A stretch of DNA of 64,000 bases from SZUA-584 sp040768905 (GTDB lineage Bacteria > Bacillota > Clostridia > Christensenellales > SZUA-584), in assembly GCA_040768905.1 (NCBI GenBank), contig JAXGMA010000001.1, forward strand, positions 186,001 through 250,000, given 5' to 3'. A program made the translations under genes and the position numbers. This document shows, piece after piece, positions 26,846 through 35,375 of the stretch (the first letter of the stretch is position 1; each line of letters begins with the position of its first letter). The notes under the pieces were generated by a model. The model searched no databases and had not been told where the DNA came from. It was given only the letters and a program-made list of their open reading frames with translations.

Positions 26846-27043
26846 ATGGCGGTACCAAAGAGAAAAACATCCAAACAGCGCAGGAATACAAGGCGTTCAG
26901 CAACTTATAAGCTCTCAATGCCCGGCATCGCGGAATGCCCGCAGTGCCATGCCAAAAAGCTGACGCACAGGATTTGCGCGGCATGTGGTTATTATAACGG
27001 CAGACAGGTCATAGAAACAGAGAAACCCAATAAAGAAAAATAA
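26846..27043 (+). CDS. rpmF: 50S ribosomal protein L32
   Basis: A 65-aa large-subunit protein. It begins AVPKRKTSKQRRNTRRS, the standard L32 opening, and retains the two zinc-binding Cys pairs (CPQC and CAAC), so it is the zinc-containing form. The GAGGAGGTGTAG ribosome site lies over the end of the YceD gene. The downstream 190 bases hold a C-rich stretch with a T6 run (imperfect hairpin, weak terminator at best) and then the plsX promoter. Confidence 0.96.
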   Translation: MAVPKRKTSKQRRNTRRSATYKLSMPGIAECPQCHAKKLTHRICAACGYYNGRQVIETEKPNKEK

Positions 27044-27173
27044 GCTAAGGCCTTTTCGGCGACACCAAATCAGGCGGGTGCAATTAAGCTGCCCCCCTTT
27101 TTTGTTATATGGACTATACAATGCGATGTAATAAGGTGCGGTTTTGTTTAGAACTTAAGGCATAGAAAAATTG

Positions 27174-27202
27174 TTGCAAAGGCGTTTTATTTTATATATA
27201 CT
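27174..27202 (+). promoter_or_regulatory. Promoter of plsX-acpP-rnc
   Basis: TTGCAA (27174-27179), 17-base spacer, TATACT (27197-27202), 34 bases before the TTG start of plsX. I saw no FapR-type palindrome around it. Confidence 0.65.
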
Positions 27203-27235
27203 ACCCATATAAAAAAGAAACAGCGAGGTATCGGT

Positions 27236-28240
27236 TTGAAAGTCATTGTCGATGCGATGGGGGGAGACAACGCGCCGCAGGCCATCATTGAAGGCTGCGC
27301 CATGGCGTTAAAGCAAATGCCGTCTCTTCACTTAACACTCACCGGCCCAAAAGATATGCTTTCGGCCGAACTTGCAAAATATCAATTTGACAGCTCGCGT
27401 ATAAATATTGTAGATGCAACAGAAGTTATAGATATGGCTGAGCCGCCTGTCGAAGCGATCCGCCACAAGCGTGATTCCTCGTTGGTCAAAGGGCTGCGCT
27501 TGCTTTCCGAAGGAGAAGGCAGCGTGTTTATCACCGCTGGCAGCACAGGCGCCATGATCGCAGGTGCAACGCTGATCGTCAGAAGGCTGCCGGGCGTCAG
27601 ACGCCCCGCACTTGCGCCGACTTTGCCGTCAAAAACCGGAAGAGTGCTGCTGATCGACGCCGGTGCGAATACCGAATGCCGCCCGTCTTACCTTGCGCAG
27701 TTTGCGCTCATGGGCAGCATTTATATGAAAAAGGTCGAAGGTATCGCATCGCCAAGGGTCGGGCTGGTCAGCAACGGTTCGGAGGAAGAAAAGGGAAATG
27801 AGCTCACCAAAGAAGCGTTTAAGATGATCCGCCAGATGCCGGTCAATTTTGTCGGCAATGCGGAGGGGCGCGATCTTATTTCGGGCGACTATGATGTCAT
27901 CGTGTGCGACGGGTTCACTGGCAATGTCGTGCTCAAGTTCTTAGAAGGCGTTGCTGGCGTTTTGTTCAGCATGATTAAGAAAGAGCTGAAGAGCTCGCTG
28001 CGCTCAAAAATAGGCGCTGCTCTCGCTATGCCCGCTTTCCGCAGCTTTAAGAAAAGCATGGATTATACGGAATACGGCGGCGCATTGCTTTTGGGCATCA
28101 ACGGGGGCGTAGTCAAAGCGCACGGATCATCCAATGCCAAAGCGATTTTAAGCACCTTGCGGCAGGCTGCCAGTTTTATTGAAAGCGATGTCGTGGGTGT
28201 CATAAGGGAAGAAATCTCAAAGGTTGTACTCAGTGACTAA
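27236..28240 (+). CDS. plsX: Phosphate acyltransferase PlsX
   Basis: Converts acyl-ACP to acyl-phosphate at the membrane surface, the first step of phosphatidic acid synthesis in Gram-positives. It begins KVIVDAMGGDNAP, with STGAMIAGATLIVRRLPGV, GANTECRPSYL and DGFTGNVVLKFLEG. The length of 334 aa is typical. The start is TTG with a GCGAGG site. acpP and rnc follow, the common plsX-acpP-rnc order, but smc and ftsY do not follow here. Confidence 0.96.
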   Translation: MKVIVDAMGGDNAPQAIIEGCAMALKQMPSLHLTLTGPKDMLSAELAKYQFDSSRINIVDATEVIDMAEPPVEAIRHKRDSSLVKGLRLLSEGEGSVFITAGSTGAMIAGATLIVRRLPGVRRPALAPTLPSKTGRVLLIDAGANTECRPSYLAQFALMGSIYMKKVEGIASPRVGLVSNGSEEEKGNELTKEAFKMIRQMPVNFVGNAEGRDLISGDYDVIVCDGFTGNVVLKFLEGVAGVLFSMIKKELKSSLRSKIGAALAMPAFRSFKKSMDYTEYGGALLLGINGGVVKAHGSSNAKAILSTLRQAASFIESDVVGVIREEISKVVLSD

Positions 28241-28263
28241 TATTTTGATGCAGGAGGCTCACA

Positions 28264-28500
28264 ATGGTATTTGAAAAAGTAAGAAAGATCTTGTCCGATC
28301 AACTGGAGATCGACGAAGAGAATATCACGATGGAATCCGATCTGGTCGAAGACTTGAAGGCGGATTCGCTTGCGATCGTCGAGCTCATCATGGATCTTGA
28401 GCAGGAATTTGATCTTGATATTCCTGATGAAGAGCTGCCAAAAGTTGTCACGGTTAAGGACGTTGTGACCTATATAGAAAAAAACGTTGGCGGTTTCTAG
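28264..28500 (+). CDS. acpP: Acyl carrier protein
   Basis: A 78-residue carrier for growing fatty acyl chains. Ser35 in the DSLA motif (EDLKADSLAIVELIM) is the phosphopantetheine site. The acidic helix II (DLEQEFDLDIPDEEL) is the usual partner-binding surface. GCAGGAGG precedes the ATG. It belongs to the plsX operon. Confidence 0.95.
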   Translation: MVFEKVRKILSDQLEIDEENITMESDLVEDLKADSLAIVELIMDLEQEFDLDIPDEELPKVVTVKDVVTYIEKNVGGF

Positions 28501-28572
28501 GCTGACGCAAAGACTGCCCGGGCCCAAAGCGGCCTGTGCATGGCTTTGTGAGATGGCTGGTGGTGACGGCGC

Positions 28573-29250
28573 ATGGCTGGAATCGACTGCGGTGAATTGG
28601 AAAACAGCATAGGTTATTCGTTTCATGATAAAAAGCTTATAAAAAAAGCTTTTATTCATGCATCCGCAGATTTACAGGAAAGTTACGAACGTCTGGAGTT
28701 TTTGGGCGATGCGGTTTTAGAGCTCGTGATCAGCGAGCACTTGTTTTTTGAAAAGCCGGATTATACCGAAGGACAGCTTACTAAAAACCGCGCAGCACTT
28801 GTCAATGAAGCCGTACTTGTCGATGTGGCGCGCGGGCTTTCTTTGAGTGAGTGCCTGATACTCGGGCGCGGGGAGCGCAACTCGGGCGGCGCGGAGAAGC
28901 CTTCAATACTTGCTGATGCTGTAGAGGCGCTCATCGGCGCTGTCTATATAGACGGCGGGTATGCGGCAGCAAAAAGCGTGGTGCACAAGCTGATGGGCGA
29001 AAGCATCGAAATGGTGCTTTCGGGCGGCGGTTTCCGCGATTTTAAAACACGGCTTCAGGAATATTATCACAAGCAGGGTATCAGCGACATACGCTATGAG
29101 ATATACAGACAGGAAGGGCCGCCGCATGACAGGGTTTTTTATGTCAAACTGCTCATCGGTGACGAGGAAATCGCGCAGGGCAAGGGACGGTCGAAAAAGG
29201 CCGCCGAGCAAAGGGCAGCCAGACAGGCCTATATGCGCGCAGTAAAATAG
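28573..29250 (+). CDS. rnc: Ribonuclease III
   Basis: Double-strand RNA endonuclease for rRNA maturation and antisense turnover. It carries the signature ERLEFLGDAVLEL (about residues 39-51) with catalytic Glu/Asp, and LADAVEALIGAVYIDGG. A C-terminal dsRNA-binding domain spans about residues 155-225 (FKTRLQEYYHKQG through KKAAEQRAA). The protein is 225 aa, with a weak ribosome site (GGTGACGG). It lies 72 bases after acpP and 13 before glyA. Confidence 0.95.
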   Translation: MAGIDCGELENSIGYSFHDKKLIKKAFIHASADLQESYERLEFLGDAVLELVISEHLFFEKPDYTEGQLTKNRAALVNEAVLVDVARGLSLSECLILGRGERNSGGAEKPSILADAVEALIGAVYIDGGYAAAKSVVHKLMGESIEMVLSGGGFRDFKTRLQEYYHKQGISDIRYEIYRQEGPPHDRVFYVKLLIGDEEIAQGKGRSKKAAEQRAARQAYMRAVK

Positions 29251-29263
29251 GGGGAGAAACATT

Positions 29264-30505
29264 ATGCTGGATTGTCTTAAAGTAAAGACGGCCGACCAAG
29301 CGGTATACCGCGCGATGATGGACGAGCTTGACCGTCAGGAAAACAACATTGAGCTGATTGCATCAGAGAACTTTGTATCAGAGGCCGTGATGGATGCCAT
29401 GGGATCGCATCTGACAAATAAATACGCGGAAGGGTATCCCGGCAAGCGCTATTACGGCGGCTGCGAATTCGTAGACGTTGTCGAGACGCTCGCGATCGAA
29501 CGTGCCAAAAAACTGTTCGGGGCAGAGTTTGCCAACGTGCAGCCGCACTCTGGCGCCCAAGCCAATACCGCGGTTTATTTTGCCATGCTTGAGCCTGGAG
29601 ATGTCATTCTCGGTATGAACCTTGCACACGGAGGGCATCTCTCTCACGGAAGCCCGGTCAACATATCGGGAAAGTACTTTACCATCGTACCATACGGAGT
29701 AAGCCGTGAAACACAGACAATCGATTATGATGCGCTGCGTGCGCTCGCGCTGCAGCACAGGCCGAAGATGATCGTCGCGGGGGCAAGCGCTTATCCGCGT
29801 CAAATAGATTTTGCCAGGTTCCGAAAGATCGCTGATGAATCGGGCGCGCTGCTTATGGTGGACATGGCGCATATCGCCGGCCTCATCGCGGCGGGCGTAC
29901 ACGAAAGCCCGGTGCCGTACGCCGATTTTGTGACAACGACGACGCACAAAACACTGCGCGGCCCGCGCGGCGGCATGATACTCTGCAAGGAAAAATACGG
30001 TGCGGCGATCAATAAGGCCATTTTCCCCGGCACGCAGGGCGGCCCTTTGATGCACGTGATCGCGGCTAAGGCGGTGTGCTTTGAGGAGGCTTTTTCGGAA
30101 GGCTTCAATGCGTATCAGCACCAGATCGTTGCCAATGCAGCGGCACTTGCCAAGAGCCTTATGGATCGCGGCATAAAGCTGGTTTCCGGAGGCACGGACA
30201 ACCACCTGATGCTTGTTGACCTGACAGACAAGGACATCACGGGCAAGGAGCTTGAGACGCTGCTCGGGGAGGCAGGCATCACCGTCAACAAAAACGCCAT
30301 ACCTTTTGATACGCGCAGCCCGTTCATTACGAGCGGCATACGCATCGGTACGCCGGCGGTGACGACACGCGGCATGGATCAAGCCGATATGATACAGATA
30401 GGCGCATGGATCGCGGACGTGATCGATCGCAGAGAAGCTGCTGCCGCCGATGTATTGGCCAAGGTGCGTGCGCTCTGCGCAAAACGCCCGTTGTACAAAA
30501 AATAG
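29264..30505 (+). CDS. glyA: Serine hydroxymethyltransferase
   Basis: PLP enzyme that interconverts serine and glycine and loads tetrahydrofolate with a one-carbon unit. ELIASENFVSEAV near the start, YPGKRYYGGCE, HSGAQANTAVY and the PLP-lysine motif TTTHKTLRGPRGG near residue 230 are all present. The length of 413 aa is normal. It has a GGGGAG ribosome site and is probably cotranscribed with rnc and ackA, which is not a standard pairing. Confidence 0.97.
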   Translation: MLDCLKVKTADQAVYRAMMDELDRQENNIELIASENFVSEAVMDAMGSHLTNKYAEGYPGKRYYGGCEFVDVVETLAIERAKKLFGAEFANVQPHSGAQANTAVYFAMLEPGDVILGMNLAHGGHLSHGSPVNISGKYFTIVPYGVSRETQTIDYDALRALALQHRPKMIVAGASAYPRQIDFARFRKIADESGALLMVDMAHIAGLIAAGVHESPVPYADFVTTTTHKTLRGPRGGMILCKEKYGAAINKAIFPGTQGGPLMHVIAAKAVCFEEAFSEGFNAYQHQIVANAAALAKSLMDRGIKLVSGGTDNHLMLVDLTDKDITGKELETLLGEAGITVNKNAIPFDTRSPFITSGIRIGTPAVTTRGMDQADMIQIGAWIADVIDRREAAAADVLAKVRALCAKRPLYKK

Positions 30506-30521
30506 CGCATTTGATCATCTT

Positions 30522-31754
30522 ATGAATATACTTGTTATCAATGCGGGCAGCTCGTCAATCAAATACCAATTGTTCGAAATGGACTGCGAGAAACCCCTTT
30601 GCAGAGGTATTGTTGAGTGCATCGGCTTTGAAAACGCCATAGTGACGCACCGTTGCAGCAAGGCAGAACCTGTCAAACTTGTCGAACCTATCGCGGACCA
30701 CGAACAGGCTGTGAGCCTGATCATCCGCATGCTGACGCATCAAAAATATGGCGCTGTCAAAAATATCAGCACCATAGCTGCAGTGGGGCACAGGCTCGCG
30801 CATGGCGCTGAAAAACTGTTTGAGCCGGTCATCATTGATGCTTGCACGCTCAAGATGATCAAAAGCAACATCGGGCTTGCACCTATCCATATGCCGCACA
30901 TGGTTAAGGGGATCGAGATTTTCAGAAAACTCATGCCCGGCACGCCTATGGCTGCAGTTTTCGACACGGCGTTTCATCAGACGATGCCCAAAAAAGCGTA
31001 CATATACCCCATTCCTTACAGGTACTACAAACAATATGATATCCGGCGTTTTGGTTTCCATGGAACGTCGCATCAGTATGTGTCTTCAAGGGCGGCGCGA
31101 ATGCTGGAAAAACCCGTTTCAGCCTTAAAAACGATCACCTGCCATCTTGGGAACGGATCAAGCCTTGCCGCTGTGAAACATGGCATTTCCGTCGATACCT
31201 CAATGGGATTTACGCCTGTCGCAGGGCTTCCCATGGGAACACGCTGCGGTGATATCGATGTGTCCATCTTTAATTTTTTGATGGAGAAAGAAGGATTGTC
31301 CGCGGATGAAGTCAATGACATGCTCAACACGCAATCAGGGCTTATAGGCATATCGGGGGTCTCCAGCGACTTAAGGGAGCTGCTGCAAAAAGCTGATGAG
31401 GGCCATGTGCGTGCGGCGCTTGCTATTGATGTGCTTTGTTACAGTGTCAAAAAGCTGATCGGGGCATATGCTGCCGCCATGGGCGGTGTGGATTGCATCG
31501 TATTTACGGGCGGCATCGGGGAAAATGCTGCTGTGATACGCCAAAAGTGCTGCGAGGATTTGGAGTTCTTAGGAATACAGATCAGCGCCCAGAAAAACAG
31601 CGATACTCAGCACATCCGCATCAGTGACGCTGTCATCTCATCGGACAGTTCGCGCGTCAAAGTCCTTGTTATCCACACGAATGAAGAACTGATGATCGCG
31701 AGAGAAACACTCCAGCTGTTAAGCGCGGTAAACGCAAGCGGCCAGGAGCGTTGA
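30522..31754 (+). CDS. ackA: Acetate kinase
   Basis: Makes ATP from acetyl phosphate in fermentation. The reading frame extends 72 bases upstream into glyA, but the protein clearly begins MNILVINAGSSSIKYQLF at 30522. Motifs FHGTSHQYVS, CHLGNGSSLAAV, GLPMGTRCGDID and FTGGIGENAAVIR are intact. The product is 410 aa. No phosphotransacetylase gene is adjacent, although pta is the usual partner. The stop overlaps the extreme 5' part of the next open frame. Confidence 0.96.
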   Translation: MNILVINAGSSSIKYQLFEMDCEKPLCRGIVECIGFENAIVTHRCSKAEPVKLVEPIADHEQAVSLIIRMLTHQKYGAVKNISTIAAVGHRLAHGAEKLFEPVIIDACTLKMIKSNIGLAPIHMPHMVKGIEIFRKLMPGTPMAAVFDTAFHQTMPKKAYIYPIPYRYYKQYDIRRFGFHGTSHQYVSSRAARMLEKPVSALKTITCHLGNGSSLAAVKHGISVDTSMGFTPVAGLPMGTRCGDIDVSIFNFLMEKEGLSADEVNDMLNTQSGLIGISGVSSDLRELLQKADEGHVRAALAIDVLCYSVKKLIGAYAAAMGGVDCIVFTGGIGENAAVIRQKCCEDLEFLGIQISAQKNSDTQHIRISDAVISSDSSRVKVLVIHTNEELMIARETLQLLSAVNASGQER

Positions 31755-31771
31755 TATTTGGAGGCAGCAAA

Positions 31772-32479
31772 ATGTATTGTTGTGGATTATGTGCAAAAAA
31801 AACACCGTGCAATACCGCAGGACAGGAGAACTTGCCTGCAAACTGCCCGTGCAACGAACCCGATATCAAAGAAAAGAGCAAGGCAGGTTATACCGGAGAG
31901 AATGGCAAGATTGCCGATGCGGCAGCCAAGACTGAATATGAGGGTTACTGCAAACGCACAAGACTGGAAGAGATCATGGAATTTGCCGAAAACATGGGAT
32001 ACAGACACGTTGGCATTGCGCATTGCATCGGATTGAAAGCGGAAGCAGGCATTGCGTATAAAATATTTAAAGCCAACGGCTTTGAAGTGGATACAGTCGC
32101 CTGCAAGGCCGGAACGTTTTCGAAAAAGGAGCTTGGACATGGAGACTTTCAGATAAACAAAGACTGGGAAGGGGTCTGCAACCCCATTGGACAGGCTTTG
32201 TATCTTGAAAAAGCAGGCTGCGAACTTGCTGTCATACTGGGGCTATGCGTGGGCCATGATACACTTTTCATCAAGAATACGAAGCTGCCGGTGACCTATC
32301 TGGTCGTCAAAGACAGAGTGCTCGGGCATAATCCTGTGCAGGCGCTCTATCTGTCCGAATCTTATCTGAAAGCAAAGCTTTACCCACCGACGAGACAAAA
32401 AGGCAATATCTCAGACTGCCCGACGCAGCCTGCAATCATTCATCCCGACTCTCTGGCAATGACGCACAAAGAACATTGA
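31772..32479 (+). CDS. DUF1847 protein (Cys-rich)
   Basis: A 235-aa protein of the DUF1847 type, seen mainly in anaerobes. The N-terminus has YCCGLCAKKTPC, which resembles a metal or Fe-S binding site. The core has GYRHVGIAHCIGLKAEA, ACKAGTFSKKE, CNPIGQALYLEKAG and GLCVGHDTLFIK, followed by VKDRVLGHNPVQALY. GGAGG with 7-base spacing sets the ATG at 31772. It follows ackA directly and may be in the same transcript. Its reaction is unknown; the many conserved Cys and His suggest a metal cofactor. Confidence 0.75.
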   Translation: MYCCGLCAKKTPCNTAGQENLPANCPCNEPDIKEKSKAGYTGENGKIADAAAKTEYEGYCKRTRLEEIMEFAENMGYRHVGIAHCIGLKAEAGIAYKIFKANGFEVDTVACKAGTFSKKELGHGDFQINKDWEGVCNPIGQALYLEKAGCELAVILGLCVGHDTLFIKNTKLPVTYLVVKDRVLGHNPVQALYLSESYLKAKLYPPTRQKGNISDCPTQPAIIHPDSLAMTHKEH

Positions 32480-32507
32480 AAAGTGTGCAGATCTTACGAT
32501 AAGACAA

Positions 32508-32550
32508 AAGCGCCTTTGCGGCAAACAGCTTGTTGCCTCCGAAGGCGCCT
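32508..32550. terminator. Hairpin between convergent DUF1847 and LRR genes
   Basis: GCGCCTT (from about 32510) pairs with AAGGCGC (about 32541-32547), with a second inner stem CGGCAA/TTGCC. On the minus strand it is followed by TTTTGTCTT, so it fits best as the LRR gene terminator, perhaps working both ways. Confidence 0.6.
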
Positions 32551-32648
32551 GTTTCAACCCGTAAATATCTTGACTATAATAATCCGAAGTCGTCTCCAGT
32601 TGTCTGCAAAAGGCAAATACGCTCAAACCAATGAGCTCTTGCGAATTG

Positions 32649-34214
32649 CTATTTGATTTTTTTCAGTTTGCGCAATAACAGCATAACGCCTGTTCCGACA
32701 ATACCGGCTCCCAGCACACCGATCAGAATACCGCCCCACACAGGAAACCCGTTTGCCTGGGTTTCAGATACAGCGGCCACATCTTGAACAGCTTCTTCGT
32801 CAGCAGCCTTAAAAGTGGGCAGCGGGGTCTCCAAGACCACTGCGCTTTCTGAAGGCAAAGCAGAGGGTTCGGCTGAAAGGGTTGTTGTTTTGACACGTGT
32901 GTATTCGCGTATATCCACATCGTTGGTGAAGGCCGGTGATGACACGCGGTAATCGATACCCACGCGGTATTGATACACCGTATCAGGCGACAAACCTGTA
33001 TGCACATACGTTTGCTGGGATTTATCAATATCCGCGAGCTTGTGCAGGCCGCCGTCGTCCTTATAGACCACATATCCTTTGACTGTCCATGTTGCACCGT
33101 CTTTTGAACCGTCTTCTCCGGGCTGCCAAGTGAGTGTCACAGAGTCGGCGGCGGGTGTTGCCATAAGTTCTGTGACTGGTTTTAGCTGGCGCAGATAGTA
33201 TTTTTCCATGCTCACAGTATCCTCAATCAGCTTGCGGTTTTTTGAGCCTGAAGACATATCGATAAAGTTAAACTCCACATTGATAAAATCATAGTCATGG
33301 TCATCAAAACTTGAAGGCAGCGAGGTCAAGCGGTTGAACATCACGTCCACCAGATAAAGAGTTGCCGCGTCGCCTATCGATTTAGGGAGCGAGCCCAAAC
33401 GGTTGTTTTTTGCAGTCAGCGTTTTCAGGCCATAACCTAATCCGGAAGGCAGGTTATACAAGCTGTTGTCTGAGACAGAGAGGTGCAGCAATGCCGGGAG
33501 TGTGCATATGGCGGCAGGCAACGATTCTAGTTTGTTCCCTGAAAGATTCAGTCTTTTCAAACCGATCATATTGGCAATATCCGACGACAATGAAGCCAGT
33601 TTGTTATCTGATAGATTAAGGTCTTGTAAGGCTGTCAAAGCAAACAGCCAATCTGGCAATTTGCTAATGCCGTTTCCGCTCAAATCCAGCTGTCTCCATG
33701 TGCCGCTGGGGTCTGTCATGGTATCTGGCAGTGTCTTGATGCTGTTTTTCGAGAGATCAAGGAATCGCAAATTGGGCGGCAGTTTGCCGGATGGCCATGA
33801 AGCAAGACTGCATTTTGAAAGCCTGAGGGTTTGAAGCGCACCCATGCCCGTCATAGACGGCAGATTCGTAAGATCATTTCTTGACAGGCTCAAGTAGGTG
33901 ATATTCTTGCAGTATTGTACACCCTCAGCGTTTGCAATGCTTTTGTTTTCAAGGTTAACAGAACCGCTCAGCGCAGCCAAATCAGATTGATAAATCTCTT
34001 CCGCTGCGGGAACGCCGGTCAGTGTATGCAGTGCAGCCCGAAGGTTGGCATCAGGAATGTTGACGACAAAGTCCAGAGGCGTTATCGGGAACGTCGGTCT
34101 TGGTATAGGAATAAGGGTGACCATGGGGGGATGATCGGCATAAACAGTGAAAGGCAAAGAGGACACAGCAAGCACAACAAAGACGACCGTCAGAAAGAAA
34201 AACAGCTTTTTCAT
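32649..34214 (-). CDS. Exported leucine-rich-repeat/FN3 membrane-anchored protein
   Basis: A 521-aa surface protein. A signal peptide covers residues 1-26 (KKLFFFLTVVFVVLAV, cleavage after Ala). About ten leucine-rich repeats follow from residue 90 to 330, for example LDLSGNGISKLPDWL and LNLSDNKLASLSSDI. A fibronectin type III-like module is at about 340-430 (TLTWQPGEDG through YQYRVGIDYR). A Ser/Pro/Glu-rich linker leads to a C-terminal membrane helix (about 493-513) and a basic tail RKLKKIK. It has no LPXTG sortase motif. TAAGGAGGG precedes the ATG. Likely roles are adhesion or protein binding; the ligand is unknown. Confidence 0.85.
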   Translation of the reverse strand: MKKLFFFLTVVFVVLAVSSLPFTVYADHPPMVTLIPIPRPTFPITPLDFVVNIPDANLRAALHTLTGVPAAEEIYQSDLAALSGSVNLENKSIANAEGVQYCKNITYLSLSRNDLTNLPSMTGMGALQTLRLSKCSLASWPSGKLPPNLRFLDLSKNSIKTLPDTMTDPSGTWRQLDLSGNGISKLPDWLFALTALQDLNLSDNKLASLSSDIANMIGLKRLNLSGNKLESLPAAICTLPALLHLSVSDNSLYNLPSGLGYGLKTLTAKNNRLGSLPKSIGDAATLYLVDVMFNRLTSLPSSFDDHDYDFINVEFNFIDMSSGSKNRKLIEDTVSMEKYYLRQLKPVTELMATPAADSVTLTWQPGEDGSKDGATWTVKGYVVYKDDGGLHKLADIDKSQQTYVHTGLSPDTVYQYRVGIDYRVSSPAFTNDVDIREYTRVKTTTLSAEPSALPSESAVVLETPLPTFKAADEEAVQDVAAVSETQANGFPVWGGILIGVLGAGIVGTGVMLLLRKLKKIK

Positions 34215-34328
34215 TGTTAACCCTCCTTAAAAAGAGTTCGTTAAACCGAAGGCAACAAACAGGATCAAGTATCAAGATGCAAAGACACGGAAGAGAGATT
34301 GTAACAGAAGAAGCATGAAATCAACTTC

Positions 34329-34356
34329 ATTATACTGCGGACAAATTAAAAATCAA
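34329..34356 (-). promoter_or_regulatory. Promoter of the LRR protein gene
   Basis: Read on the minus strand: TTGATT (34356-34351), 16-base spacer, TATAAT (34334-34329), about 115 bases before the start codon. Confidence 0.6.
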
Positions 34357-34488
34357 GCGGATTTTTTGTGTGGAAGAAACATGAATAAAAGCACGTTAAC
34401 AAACAAGTTGTAGGACTTGACGGGCAAGCCAATCACGCCTAAAAACCAAGTTGACAACTAGAAAATAAAAACGGTATTTGCCGTTATA

Positions 34489-34516
34489 TTGACATGCATT
34501 CAGCTGTGTATATAAT
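34489..34516 (+). promoter_or_regulatory. Promoter of acylphosphatase-fur genes
   Basis: TTGACA (34489-34494), 16-base spacer, TATAAT (34511-34516), about 60 bases before the acylphosphatase start. Confidence 0.75.
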
Positions 34517-34575
34517 AGCATTACGGCAGAGTCGAAAAATATATCTGCGAAATGCCGAACCAATTGGAGAAAAAT

Positions 34576-34851
34576 ATGATGATAAGCGTTCATATCGTCG
34601 TCCGCGGCGATGTCCAAGGAGTGGGGTTTCGCTATTTCACCCAAAAAAGCGCACAGCTTTTCGGTATCAACGGCTGGGTTTTGAACAAATCGGACGGCAC
34701 AGTCGAGATCGATGCTGAAGGCAGCGCAGCAGCGATGGATAATTTCATTGCGGCAATCAAAAAAGGAAACCGTTTTTCCGTCGTTGAAGCGGCGGATACG
34801 GAGTTTAAGAAAGAAATCATGCATTACAGGTCTTTTGAGATCATTGACTGA
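34576..34851 (+). CDS. acyP: Acylphosphatase
   Basis: Small hydrolase of acyl phosphates such as acetyl phosphate, 91 aa. The signature GDVQGVGFRYF holds the catalytic Arg, and NGWVLNKSDGTVEI holds the catalytic Asn. The frame opens at an ATG 24 bases upstream, but GGAG ahead of the double ATG (34576/34579) and the normal protein length favour 34576. It leads a transcript with the Fur-type gene, which is an unusual partnership. Confidence 0.92.
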   Translation: MMISVHIVVRGDVQGVGFRYFTQKSAQLFGINGWVLNKSDGTVEIDAEGSAAAMDNFIAAIKKGNRFSVVEAADTEFKKEIMHYRSFEIID

Positions 34852-34877
34852 CAAAAAGGCTTGATGGAGGAAATGCT

Positions 34878-35285
34878 ATGGACGCAAAGGAAAATATTCT
34901 GTGTTCGCTCCGGCAAAAGGGCTTGCGGGTCACCCAGCAGAAGAGCGTAATCATTGATGTGCTTGTCACTCACAGCGACCGGATGCTTTCCGCCAATGAT
35001 ATCGCTGATGCATTGGGCTCGCTTTTGGACAACGCCACAGTTTACCGCAATATGCGCAAATTTTTAGAACTTGGTATCGTGGAATCGATGGTAGACAACA
35101 AGGGCGTCCAGCGTTATAAGATCTGTGACGGGACTCATCACCACCACCTTGTATGCACATCATGCGGGCGTATCATCAACTTTCCCTGCGACACGCCGTT
35201 CTGGCGTTGTGTTGCTGAGCAGCATGCTTTTAAGGAGTCTTTTCACAGGATAGAGGTTTTCGGTATTTGCGCAAACTGCCGTTAA
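34878..35285 (+). CDS. Fur-family metal-responsive repressor (Zur-like)
   Basis: A 135-aa Fur-superfamily regulator. The winged-helix region has GLRVTQQKSVIIDVL and LDNATVYRNMRKFLELG. The metal-sensing region has the His-rich block THHHHLVCTSCGRIINFP and a terminal CANC, the two CxxC pairs of the structural zinc site. GATGGAGG precedes the ATG. Directly downstream is a ZnuABC-like uptake operon with its own promoter and palindrome, so a zinc-sensing (Zur) role is the best inference. Fur or PerR specificity cannot be excluded. Confidence 0.88.
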   Translation: MDAKENILCSLRQKGLRVTQQKSVIIDVLVTHSDRMLSANDIADALGSLLDNATVYRNMRKFLELGIVESMVDNKGVQRYKICDGTHHHHLVCTSCGRIINFPCDTPFWRCVAEQHAFKESFHRIEVFGICANCR

Positions 35286-35311
35286 AAGACAAAATACGCC
35301 AAACTATCGTC

Positions 35312-35340
35312 TTGACAGCGCGTTTTGCGCATGCTAACAT
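35312..35340 (+). promoter_or_regulatory. Promoter of znuACB
   Basis: TTGACA (35312-35317), 17-base spacer, TAACAT (35335-35340). The operator-like palindrome starts five bases downstream. Confidence 0.75.
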
Positions 35341-35344
35341 TTTT

Positions 35345-35363
35345 ATTGCAAAGCTATTGCAAT
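35345..35363 (+). promoter_or_regulatory. Candidate Zur/Fur operator
   Basis: Perfect inverted repeat ATTGCAA, AGCTA, TTGCAAT. Because ATTGCAAT is itself self-complementary, the same bases also form a direct repeat of ATTGCAA with an 11-base period. It covers the expected transcription start of znuA and touches the ribosome site, where a bound repressor would block expression. The adjacent Fur-family gene is the obvious candidate binder (inference). Confidence 0.65.
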
Positions 35364-35375
35364 AAGGAGGAGGCC

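Larger units (their letters stand above)
34215..34575. other. Intergenic region with divergent promoters
   Basis: 361 bases without a gene. It contains the ribosome site and promoter of the LRR gene on the minus strand, a small inverted repeat AACGG...CCGTT at 34470-34486, and the + strand promoter of the acylphosphatase-fur-znu cluster. I saw no RNA gene or further ORF. Confidence 0.6.

Noticed and set aside
27056..27106. Terminator after rpmF
   Set aside because: The C-rich segment and T6 run are present, but the stem has several mismatches and is not convincing.
29378..30382. Minus-strand frame of 334 codons inside glyA
   Set aside because: Shadow of the glyA codon pattern; the translated protein has no family features.
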